Source: an uncultured Bacteroidales bacterium
Lineage (GTDB): Bacteria > Bacteroidota > Bacteroidia > Bacteroidales > P3
Direction: 5' to 3'
Assembly (NCBI GenBank): GCA_900316965.1
Contig: ONEY01000023.1
Span: forward strand, 1-32,810
DNA length: 32,810 nucleotides
Of the stretch, positions 23,054 through 31,709 are shown one piece after another (within the stretch, counting starts at the first letter, position 1; every line of letters starts with the position of its first letter). The translations under genes were made by a program, and so were the position numbers. The notes under the pieces are model-generated. The model was not told the origin of the DNA. It saw only the letters and a list, made by a program, of their open reading frames with translations, and did not search any database.

Positions 23054-24727
23054 TTAATATTCGAAGCTGCTTTCTCCGAGGAATTCTCTGAGGATGCTTG
23101 TTGGCGGAATGTATTTAGTTTGGATGGGTTCAATAAGTTCGAGCATGCTTAGGAGGCGTGTAGACTCGGCGTATTCTTCGGCGCTTTGAGGTACCATTTT
23201 GAGTAGAGGCTCGGCGAAGGGGCGTAGAATGCCAAGTTCGTAGAGAAGAGCCGAGTTGAACATGACGTCGGCGTTTTCCTGATAGGGGAAGATGTGTTTG
23301 TGTTCGCCTTGTCGTACACTTGGCCAACGTTGCAATGTTGCTAATGCGCTGTATCCGCGGAAGTTGTTGTCGCGCACGATACGACGTATCAGTCGGTTGT
23401 CGTTGGAGCGGATAATGTTTTGTTCGTCGAGGGCAATCTGGGTCAAAGCGGAGACGTATACTTTGAATTTCAGTTCGTCGTCGATATCAGCCGTAAGTTT
23501 GGGGTTGAGAGCGTGGATGCCTTCGACGAGGAGTATGCTGTCTTTTTTGAGTTGGAGTGTTTTGCCGCTGAAAAAAGGTTCTCCTTTTTTGAAGTCGTAG
23601 GTAGGTATTTTGACCTCTTTGCCGTCGAACATTTGTTGCAGTTGTTCGTTAAGCAGAGGTATGTCGAGAGCCTCGATGGCTTCGAAGTCGTAGTCGCCGT
23701 TGGGTTGTTTTGGGGTTTTCTCGCGAGGCAGGAAGTAGTCGTCGAGTGAAAGTTGTTTCACGTCGAAACCCAGCACAGCCAGCTGGACAGCGAGACGGCG
23801 GCAGCTGGTGGTTTTTCCGCTTGATGAGGGGCCGGCGAGAAGAACCATGCGCACTTTGTCGCGGCGTTGGTCGATCATGTCGGCGATGGAGGCGTATTTT
23901 TTCTCGTGGAGAGCCTCGCTAACTTGTATCAAGTGATTTTCGCGGTGGTTGCGGACTTCCTCGTTGAGGTCGTCGATAGTGGGTACATGGAGTAGTTCGG
24001 CCCAGTTGTGGTGTTCTTGGAAGATGTTGAAGAGTTTTGGAGCGTCTTGGTAGAGGTCCAATTTCTCTGGCATCTGAGGGTCGGGGCATTGGAGGAGGTA
24101 TCCGTTGGCGAAGGAGCGCAGATCCCATTGCTCAAGTACGCCTGTGGAGGGGACTAGGCGTGTGGCCCATTTGTGAGGAGTTCCGCCAAGGAAAAACATC
24201 TCGATATAAAGTTGAGTCAAACCTTGCAGAAGTCGACGTGTGTTCGGTATGGGTTCGCTCTCAATGAGCTTGAGGGCGTCGCTTACCAGCATTGATTTTG
24301 AGATGAAGGGGAGGTTTTGGTGGGTTAGTTCCACCATGCGGTTGCGCACAGTGCGAACTATCTCAAGTTGAGATGGCAGCTCGTAATCATCCTCGAGAGG
24401 TCTTATTTTGCAGAAAAAGCCGCTCACCATCCAGTGGTCGATAGTCAGCACAGCTTTTGGGTAGCAGTCGCGCACCGCTTTGTATAGCAGGAAGCATAGC
24501 GAGGTGATGTATATTCTATATCCCTGGCGGTGGCTAATGTCGATAAAGCGGATGCTCTTGGGTTTGAAGACGCGGTAGGACATCATCTTTATCTTGTTGT
24601 TGACCAGGGCGCAGAGGACGGGGTACTTACAATGGTGGCTCACTTGCGAGGCCAGTTCGCTGAGTTCAATACCTTGTTCAACCATACGGCGTTCGCCGGT
24701 GTTTTCGATGATGACTTCTATTTGCAT
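23054..24727 (-). CDS. Nucleoside (uridine) kinase-like protein with N-terminal TGS/ThrRS-like region
   Basis: A 557-residue cytoplasmic protein. The C-terminal half is a phosphoribulokinase/uridine kinase-type P-loop domain with Walker A GPSSSGKTT at residues 299-307, then SLDDYFLPRE, GDYDFEAIEALDIPLLNEQL and LLVEGIHALNP. The N-terminal 60 or so residues resemble a TGS domain, and residues 60-200 resemble the threonyl-tRNA synthetase second domain (here HWMVSGFFCKI in place of catalytic-type residues). This architecture is widely distributed and conserved, usually named nucleoside kinase. It would phosphorylate a nucleoside such as uridine or cytidine; the role of the tRNA-synthetase-like half is unclear. 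It lies near tRNA-Gly, but I see no functional link. Confidence 0.85.
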   Translation of the reverse strand: MQIEVIIENTGERRMVEQGIELSELASQVSHHCKYPVLCALVNNKIKMMSYRVFKPKSIRFIDISHRQGYRIYITSLCFLLYKAVRDCYPKAVLTIDHWMVSGFFCKIRPLEDDYELPSQLEIVRTVRNRMVELTHQNLPFISKSMLVSDALKLIESEPIPNTRRLLQGLTQLYIEMFFLGGTPHKWATRLVPSTGVLEQWDLRSFANGYLLQCPDPQMPEKLDLYQDAPKLFNIFQEHHNWAELLHVPTIDDLNEEVRNHRENHLIQVSEALHEKKYASIADMIDQRRDKVRMVLLAGPSSSGKTTSCRRLAVQLAVLGFDVKQLSLDDYFLPREKTPKQPNGDYDFEAIEALDIPLLNEQLQQMFDGKEVKIPTYDFKKGEPFFSGKTLQLKKDSILLVEGIHALNPKLTADIDDELKFKVYVSALTQIALDEQNIIRSNDNRLIRRIVRDNNFRGYSALATLQRWPSVRQGEHKHIFPYQENADVMFNSALLYELGILRPFAEPLLKMVPQSAEEYAESTRLLSMLELIEPIQTKYIPPTSILREFLGESSFEY

Positions 24728-25211
24728 GGTAACTATCGTTTTGGATGTTATGTTTGATTATGATACTGAGTGATAGTGCTAAAAATGCACACAGAAAACG
24801 TTGTCTTGGGCGTAATATTGTGTGAATGGAAAAAAAGTTGCATAACAGAGTGTCCGTGTGTTCTATTAATGTTGATATTAGGAAGACTCGAGAGTTTTTT
24901 TAGATAAAAAAAATTAAAAAGTTTTGTTATTTCAATAATAAAATATAATTTTGTACTTTGTAATTGATAGTGCTTTTTTTTGTTTTTATGTCTGTTGATG
25001 GCTGGAAATGAAGAGATTGTTGCTATTATATGAGGTCTTTACAAGTTTGAATCGTTTTTTGTAAGAGAATATTTTTGTGGGAAAACAGTTTTTTTATCAA
25101 TTTTGAGGGTGTTTCATCAAGTAAGTATTAAGATTATTATTGTTATATAATACATATTTATTGTTTGAAAATTTTTAGTTTTCTTTTTTTATTAACCAAT
25201 TTTATTAATCT
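24728..25211. other. Intergenic region between the nucleoside kinase and the T9SS surface gene
   Basis: A 484-bp region without a gene, between two divergently transcribed genes. It contains a canonical promoter for the plus-strand gene (24923-24953) with a long leader of about 250 nt. The leader is A/T-rich; I see no strong hairpin or riboswitch motif in it. No clear -7 box is found for the kinase on the minus strand. Confidence 0.6.
24923..24953 (+). promoter_or_regulatory. Promoter of the giant T9SS surface-protein gene
   Basis: TTTG at 24923-24926 and TAATTTTG at 24946-24953, 19 bp apart, match both the -33 and -7 elements of the Bacteroidota promoter. The ATG is 258 bp downstream of the -7 box, giving a long 5' leader. 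Confidence 0.7.
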
Positions 25212-28200
25212 ATGAAACGATTTTACAAGTTTCTGATGCCTTTGGTCGCGATAGTGGCCTTGGCATTGCCTGCAAGTATTGTGGCACAGACGACCTGTCA
25301 GATCAAAATCGTCGGTCAAGATGCATATGCCGATGGTTGGAATGGAGGTAGTTTGGCTGTGATGCAAGGAGGTACAACTGTGGCGACATTTAACGCTGCC
25401 GGTGCTGACAATGACGGTGAAGGCCCCGAGCTAGACTCGACGCTGGTTACCGTTAGTGACGGTCCGATCAGTTTTGTTTGGACGTCAGGCACGTACGACG
25501 ATGAAGTTTCCATTTGGATTTATTCATCCAATGGAACGCTTCTGTTTCAAGTCGAATACCCCACAGCAGGTACGATTTTCAGCATGGCAAACGCATGCTC
25601 GAATTGCGTTGCACCTGCCGGGTTGAATGTTGACAGTCTTACTACCGACTATGCCCGTGTGGTATGGAGTGGAGATGCCGATGGTTATGGTATTGTCTAT
25701 GGCGAGTCTGCTGATGTTGCCAATGACAATGGAACCGAGACATCGACAACCGACAACTACTTTGAAATGACCAACCTTACATCGGGTACAGGATACACGG
25801 TGATGATTTGGTCGGAATGTGATGGTGGTGAAACCAGCGATACCGCTGTATACACTTTCAACACTGTTGGCGACCCTGTTACTGTCTTCCCATACTTGAC
25901 AGGTTTTGAGGAGGGTGAAGACGGTGCATGGAGTTTTGTCAATGATGCTACTAACAAATGGTATATAGGGACAGGTGCGGCCCGTTCGGGTGTGAGAGGT
26001 CTCTATATTTCTGATAACAATGGCACTACTGCTGGCTACAACACTTCTGGTGTTCAGTTTAGTTATGCTTATCGTATTTTCACTCTCCCCGAGACCGGTC
26101 TGTATTCAGTCGGTTTCGATTGGAAGGCTAACGGAGAAGGCAGCTACGACTATCTGCGTGCTTGGTTAGCTCCCGCACAGGACGATACAATGCTCACAGC
26201 CGGACATGACCCGGTTGGAGGTACAGACTCATACAGTTACACTACTGCTACTCCTACTGGCTGGGTTGACCTTGGAGGCAAAATGAACCTTCAGACAACA
26301 TGGCAAAGTGTTCATGCCACACCCGAATTGGCAGGTGGCAGCTATATGTTTGTTTTCATGTGGGCCAACGATGGCTCTGGCGGTACAAATCCTGGTGCTT
26401 GTGTCGATAACATCCAGTTATCACAACTTACATGCCCTGCTCCCGAAAACCTTGCAGTCAATGTCAATGAGACAGATGGCTATGCCGAAGTCACATGGGT
26501 TGACTCACTTGGTACAGCATGGGAACTTTTCTATGGTTCTACAGGTAGCACACCTACCAGCGAAAGCGATATAGAGTCGGTATCCACCACATCCTATCAG
26601 ATACAGCTGTCAGACCTCGAACAAGGTTTCTATGATGTCTATGTTCGCACCGCTTGCGGCTCTGATGACAACAGTTTCTGGATAGGACCTGTTACTTTCA
26701 GCAATGGAGTCCTGGTGATGAATATGTCCGCTACTGGTTCAGACACTATTCATTCATGCGCAGCCACTATTTATGACAATGGTGGTCCCTCAGGAAACTA
26801 CAGTGCTAACTGTCAGTCTACTTTGGTTATTTATCCTGGCAACCCTGGTGACTATGTAGTCGTTTCGGGTAATTCTTACACGGAGGGTTCATTTGACTAT
26901 CTGACTATCTACAGTGGTGTAGGTACCACAGGTGAAGTGCTATGGACTGACAATGGTGTAACAGCACACCAAAACTTTGGTCCTTTCACATCAGAGGAAA
27001 TTACAGTGGTTTTCCACTCTGACGGCTCGGTCAATTACGATGGTTTTGAGATCAATGTTTCCTGTGTTGCTCCTTCAGATTGCCAGCGTCCCGCTACTTT
27101 CGATGCAGTGAGTGTTACTCCCGACTCGATATACTTTGAGTGGGTTGACTCGATTGGCAGCAACTGGGCTATCGCTTATGGTCCTGCAGGTACTCCACTG
27201 AGCTCACAAAACATTACCTATGTAGATTTCTCCGATACTGAGGGAGCCATAGGTAACCTTACCCCCAACACTCTATATGACTTCTATTTGATGACTATCT
27301 GCGGCAATGGCGAGGGCGACACCTCATGGACTCGCGATCTTACTATCCGCACCGCATGCAACTACATTGATAGCCTGCCTTGGACTCAGAATTTTGAATC
27401 GGCACCTACGGGTTCTAGCAATAACGCAACATTTGTTGAGTGTATGAATCGTCTCAACAATGGTACCAGCTATTTTGGATATCCTTATGTGTCCAGTTCC
27501 TCTGACTACAACCACACTCCTGGTGGCAGCAAAGGTCTCTACTGGTACAACACCACAACACTAAACACTTATGGCGACTACCAGATTATTGTCATGCCCG
27601 GCATAGACTTTGATTATTTCGCTATCAATGAGCTTCAGCTCAAATTCTGGGCTAGGAGCAGCAGCACCAGCTATAGTCCTGTTTTCCAAGTTGGTGTTAT
27701 GACCAACCCCCTCGACGCCAACACTTTCACACAGCTTGGTACAGTCAACGTTGGAAACAACACCGAATGGACTGAATATACCACCGCTCTGGGTACTTAC
27801 GAAGGCACAGGCCACTATATCGCTATTCGCGCTTTGCGTCCCTCCAGCAGCTGGTATGCATATGTTGACGACATCACTATAGAGAGAGTTCCCAACTGTC
27901 CTCCAGTAGTTGACCTCACCCTTGGTGGTACCACTACCCAGGGCGCTTATCTCCATTGGAACTATATGGAAGGAGTACTTGAGGACGCTCCTGACAGCTA
28001 TGAACTCGAGCTTTATGAGGTTGGAACCAACAACCAACCTGTCACTTTTACCACCAATGAGCCTAATATTGCCATCAACGGTCTTACCGCCTCTACAGAT
28101 TATAAGCTGTACGTTCGCGTAGATTGTGGTGATGGTCTTGGTGCTCCCGACAGCATTTCATTCTCGACTCTTGGATTTGGTTGTGCAGAGATTGACACCG

Positions 28201-31200
28201 CTCAATCGTTTATTGATACCATTATCGATGGTACAGTTACCAACACCTACATTCCTAGCTACTCGACCTACGAATACAGTTTGACTCAGCAAATCTTTAC
28301 CGCTGCCGAGATTGGTCATGGTGGAGGTATAACAAGTATATACTTCAAACCTTCGGCATACTCTGTGGCTCGTGATTTGGAAATCTATCTTGGTCATATT
28401 CCAGAGGCAACAGCTTCAAGCTTTGTATTTCCATCAGATTTGACTTTGGTCTATACAGGTTCTTCAGTATCGTTGACAGCAAACCAGTTCAACGAGTTCC
28501 AGCTCTCAACGACATTTGCCTATAATGGTACCGACAATCTGCTTGTTATGGTTCGCGATATGACTGGTTCATGGAGTGGCGGCAACACATGGCTTGGTGC
28601 CAATGGTGCTTCTGGTGTAAGCCGTTACATCTATCAGGACGGTACACCTTATGCTATTGGAAGTACAACCGGTGGTACAGCAAGCTCATTCCGTAGCAGC
28701 ATTATTATCGCTGGTGCTCCATGTGCTACTACTGCCACATGCGCAGCTCCCTATGTTTATGTTACCGATAATGACGCTACAAGTGCATCCATTGCTTGGG
28801 TTGCTGGTGCAAATGAGACTTCATGGAATGTCGAATACCGCGTTTACGGTGATTCAGTATGGACTACAGTTGCCAACGGTGTAACCGTTACCAACTACAC
28901 TATCGCAAACCTCAATCCTGCTTCAGATTATGAGGTACGCGTTGTCACCGTCTGCTCAGAGGGTGAGTATGCTGGTGTTGCTCGTTTCACCACTGAATGC
29001 GCTCCATCCAACCTGCCTATCACCGAAGATTTCCAGAACAGTCCTTACGGTGTCTTCGCACGCAACTGCTGGCTCATTGGCTCCACCAACCTGGGTACCT
29101 CATATCCCCAGCCTTACGTCATCAGCCTCCAGGGCGACACAGACAACAAGCTCTGTCTCTTCTACAACGGCGGTTACATGGTTATGAATCAGGTATCAGT
29201 TCCTCTCAACCAGTTGCAAATCCGCTTCACCCTTGTTCAAGGTGGCGACAATGTCCATTTCTTGATGGGTCTGCTTGAGCACCAGACTGATCCTATCAGC
29301 AGCCTCATAGTGCTTGATACTATTGTCCGCAGTGAAATTGACACAACCTCGGCTTATGCCCTTTATACCTACAACTTCGATAACATTGATCCACAGTACA
29401 ACAACTACTACATTGCGCTGTGGGATGCTTTCAATGAAAACTATACTTTCGTAGACGACCTCGTACTTGATTACATCCCCTCTTGTGCTCCTGTTACCGG
29501 TGTCACCGTTAGCAATGCAACCAACACCGGTGCCGATGTATCATGGACACCCGCAACCGCTGCTATCGGATATGTTGTAGAGTATGGTCCTCGCAACTTC
29601 GCTCTAGGAACCGGTACACGTGTTACCACCGCTGCTTCTGGTGTCAATCTCACAGGTTTGACACATAGCACCAACTATGATGTTTATGTCTACACAGTAT
29701 GCTCTGCTACCGACACATCGGACGCTTCTTATGTCGCTCAGTTCAGCACTGCTTGTGATGTCGTCAGCACACTGCCATACACCATGGACTTCGAGAACAT
29801 CATGCCCAATGGATCCTCAGCCACCGACATTATGCCGAACTGCTGGAATTCATTCGCTATTTCGGGCACACAGCCTCACATTCTTTGGGGTAGCTCGAAC
29901 ATCTACTATCAGTCACCTACACATAGTCTCTATTTCTATAACGAAGGTATTGCAGTTCTGCCAGAGATGACAGCACCTATCAATACATTGATGGTATCAT
30001 TCTTCGACTACAACCCCAATGCTGACGGTTTGATTATTGGCGCTTTCGACAACGCTGATTCATCCTTCACACCGATAGACACTATAGTATATGATGGCAG
30101 CACTAGCGCATACCAAGTACTCAGTTTCCTCGGAAACTATACAGGCTCGGCCAACCGCATTGCCTTCAAGAACTTCAGCAATAGTGGCAACACATATTCA
30201 ACCCACTACATTGACGATGTAGTTGTTGATTTGTTACCCACCTGTACACCTGTTCGCAACCTGCATGTTTTCAGCAGCACCAATAGTACTGTTACACTCG
30301 ACTGGGGTAGCTACAATGGCACCGACGACAATTGGATTGTCAGCTATTCTACTACACCTCTCACCGACCCAATGCAGGGTACCACAATGGCTGTAACAGC
30401 TCATCCTTATACTGTGACAGGTCTCACACCTGGTACTGACTACTATTTCTATGTACGCAATGACTGCGGTGCTGGCGACTCCTCCATGTGGAGAATGGTT
30501 GGTCCCACACGTCCAGGCGTATGGATTATGCGTCCCAACATGACCGACACTGTATATATGTGCGGTGGTACTATCTATGACGATGGTGGTCCTACCGGCG
30601 ACTACTCAATGAGTCAGAACAGCTATATTATCCTTATGCCCGACGCACCCAACAACTTGGTAAGCATCGATGGTACTGCCTATATCGAAGGTAACTCTTA
30701 CGACAACCTTTATATCTACGATGGTGTGGGCACCACAGGCACACAGCTTGTTGCTCTTACCGGCACCAGCTTCTCCAGCGGCACTACCGTATCGGCAACA
30801 TCCACCAGCGGAGCTCTGACAATCTATTTCAAGTCTGACGGTTCCGTTGCATACTCTGGCTTTGAACTCAATGTGAGCTGTATTTCTACCACATGTATGG
30901 TTACCATGCTGAGACGTGACACCAACTATGCTGAGAGTGCAAACTCATTGGCACTTACATGGGATGCTGTCACCGACGCCACAACCTATGAAGTTGAATA
31001 TGGTCAGCCAGGTTTTGCCCTTGGTACAGGTACTACTTTGAGTACAACGACCAATAGCATTGTTATCAATGGTTTGGAAGGATTGTCCAACTATGAGGTT
31101 TATGTACGCAGCCTCTGCTCAGGCAGTGATACCGGTAGTTGGGCACATGCTGTATTCCAGACAGCTATGTGTGACAATGTTATTATTGCCCAGAACTTTA

Positions 31201-31709
31201 TCGACTCAATAGCAGGCACCACATCAACCTACTCACCGATGGGTACCAGCTTCTACAAATATGGTTACAACCAGATAATCATTGACTCTGCTTATCTCTC
31301 TGAAATTGTTGGTGACATTAATGCTTTTGCATTCTCACCTGCTTCTTCAAGCCAGGGAGACCGCTACAACCACATGACAGTCTATCTTGCCAACATTTCT
31401 CCTGATCTCGATCTGAGTAGCACATTTATCCATCCTTCGACCGATGTTGTTTTCGATACAGTCATCAGTGATAGGAATATGTGCTATAACAGTAATGGCT
31501 GGCAACTCCACGGCTTTGACCATCCTTTCACCTGGGACGGCCATAGCAACATTCTGATATCAATACAGCGCGACCACGGCTCATACGAAAGTGGCGCATC
31601 CTTCAATGCTCACACTCAGCCTGCAGGCAAGGGTCGTTATGTATACGCCGATGGTAGTGCTTACAATCCTTCTACTTTCAGCGGTGGTACAGCAACCACC
31701 ACTGTTTGA
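25212..31709 (+). CDS. Giant T9SS-type surface protein, FN3/CUB/choice-of-anchor-J modules (ends at in-frame TGA)
   Basis: A 2165-residue exported protein up to the TGA at 31707-31709. A signal peptide is clear (MKRF, hydrophobic to about residue 24, likely cleavage at VAQ). Modules read in order, roughly: FN3 (132-220), choice-of-anchor-J (225-400), FN3 (407-497), CUB-like (516-623), FN3 (624-713), anchor-J (717-895), FN3 (896-989), unnamed module X1 (991-1172), FN3 (1177-1263), anchor-J (1263-1425), FN3 (1425-1515), anchor-J (1516-1678), FN3 (1678-1767), CUB-like (1783-1895), FN3 (1897-1985), and module X2 (from 1986). Most FN3 units begin with a cysteine and proline. No catalytic domain is recognised, so it is more likely an adhesin or scaffold than an enzyme. 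The stop falls inside module X2, and coding sequence continues in the same frame. Confidence 0.85.
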   Translation: MKRFYKFLMPLVAIVALALPASIVAQTTCQIKIVGQDAYADGWNGGSLAVMQGGTTVATFNAAGADNDGEGPELDSTLVTVSDGPISFVWTSGTYDDEVSIWIYSSNGTLLFQVEYPTAGTIFSMANACSNCVAPAGLNVDSLTTDYARVVWSGDADGYGIVYGESADVANDNGTETSTTDNYFEMTNLTSGTGYTVMIWSECDGGETSDTAVYTFNTVGDPVTVFPYLTGFEEGEDGAWSFVNDATNKWYIGTGAARSGVRGLYISDNNGTTAGYNTSGVQFSYAYRIFTLPETGLYSVGFDWKANGEGSYDYLRAWLAPAQDDTMLTAGHDPVGGTDSYSYTTATPTGWVDLGGKMNLQTTWQSVHATPELAGGSYMFVFMWANDGSGGTNPGACVDNIQLSQLTCPAPENLAVNVNETDGYAEVTWVDSLGTAWELFYGSTGSTPTSESDIESVSTTSYQIQLSDLEQGFYDVYVRTACGSDDNSFWIGPVTFSNGVLVMNMSATGSDTIHSCAATIYDNGGPSGNYSANCQSTLVIYPGNPGDYVVVSGNSYTEGSFDYLTIYSGVGTTGEVLWTDNGVTAHQNFGPFTSEEITVVFHSDGSVNYDGFEINVSCVAPSDCQRPATFDAVSVTPDSIYFEWVDSIGSNWAIAYGPAGTPLSSQNITYVDFSDTEGAIGNLTPNTLYDFYLMTICGNGEGDTSWTRDLTIRTACNYIDSLPWTQNFESAPTGSSNNATFVECMNRLNNGTSYFGYPYVSSSSDYNHTPGGSKGLYWYNTTTLNTYGDYQIIVMPGIDFDYFAINELQLKFWARSSSTSYSPVFQVGVMTNPLDANTFTQLGTVNVGNNTEWTEYTTALGTYEGTGHYIAIRALRPSSSWYAYVDDITIERVPNCPPVVDLTLGGTTTQGAYLHWNYMEGVLEDAPDSYELELYEVGTNNQPVTFTTNEPNIAINGLTASTDYKLYVRVDCGDGLGAPDSISFSTLGFGCAEIDTAQSFIDTIIDGTVTNTYIPSYSTYEYSLTQQIFTAAEIGHGGGITSIYFKPSAYSVARDLEIYLGHIPEATASSFVFPSDLTLVYTGSSVSLTANQFNEFQLSTTFAYNGTDNLLVMVRDMTGSWSGGNTWLGANGASGVSRYIYQDGTPYAIGSTTGGTASSFRSSIIIAGAPCATTATCAAPYVYVTDNDATSASIAWVAGANETSWNVEYRVYGDSVWTTVANGVTVTNYTIANLNPASDYEVRVVTVCSEGEYAGVARFTTECAPSNLPITEDFQNSPYGVFARNCWLIGSTNLGTSYPQPYVISLQGDTDNKLCLFYNGGYMVMNQVSVPLNQLQIRFTLVQGGDNVHFLMGLLEHQTDPISSLIVLDTIVRSEIDTTSAYALYTYNFDNIDPQYNNYYIALWDAFNENYTFVDDLVLDYIPSCAPVTGVTVSNATNTGADVSWTPATAAIGYVVEYGPRNFALGTGTRVTTAASGVNLTGLTHSTNYDVYVYTVCSATDTSDASYVAQFSTACDVVSTLPYTMDFENIMPNGSSATDIMPNCWNSFAISGTQPHILWGSSNIYYQSPTHSLYFYNEGIAVLPEMTAPINTLMVSFFDYNPNADGLIIGAFDNADSSFTPIDTIVYDGSTSAYQVLSFLGNYTGSANRIAFKNFSNSGNTYSTHYIDDVVVDLLPTCTPVRNLHVFSSTNSTVTLDWGSYNGTDDNWIVSYSTTPLTDPMQGTTMAVTAHPYTVTGLTPGTDYYFYVRNDCGAGDSSMWRMVGPTRPGVWIMRPNMTDTVYMCGGTIYDDGGPTGDYSMSQNSYIILMPDAPNNLVSIDGTAYIEGNSYDNLYIYDGVGTTGTQLVALTGTSFSSGTTVSATSTSGALTIYFKSDGSVAYSGFELNVSCISTTCMVTMLRRDTNYAESANSLALTWDAVTDATTYEVEYGQPGFALGTGTTLSTTTNSIVINGLEGLSNYEVYVRSLCSGSDTGSWAHAVFQTAMCDNVIIAQNFIDSIAGTTSTYSPMGTSFYKYGYNQIIIDSAYLSEIVGDINAFAFSPASSSQGDRYNHMTVYLANISPDLDLSSTFIHPSTDVVFDTVISDRNMCYNSNGWQLHGFDHPFTWDGHSNILISIQRDHGSYESGASFNAHTQPAGKGRYVYADGSAYNPSTFSGGTATTTV

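Noticed and set aside
31707..31709. The in-frame TGA as a selenocysteine codon or a recoded tryptophan/glycine codon
   Set aside because: Several genes here end in TGA as a genuine stop, the gpx gene uses cysteine, and only a weak 4-bp stem follows the TGA. Selenocysteine in a structural surface module would also be unexpected.
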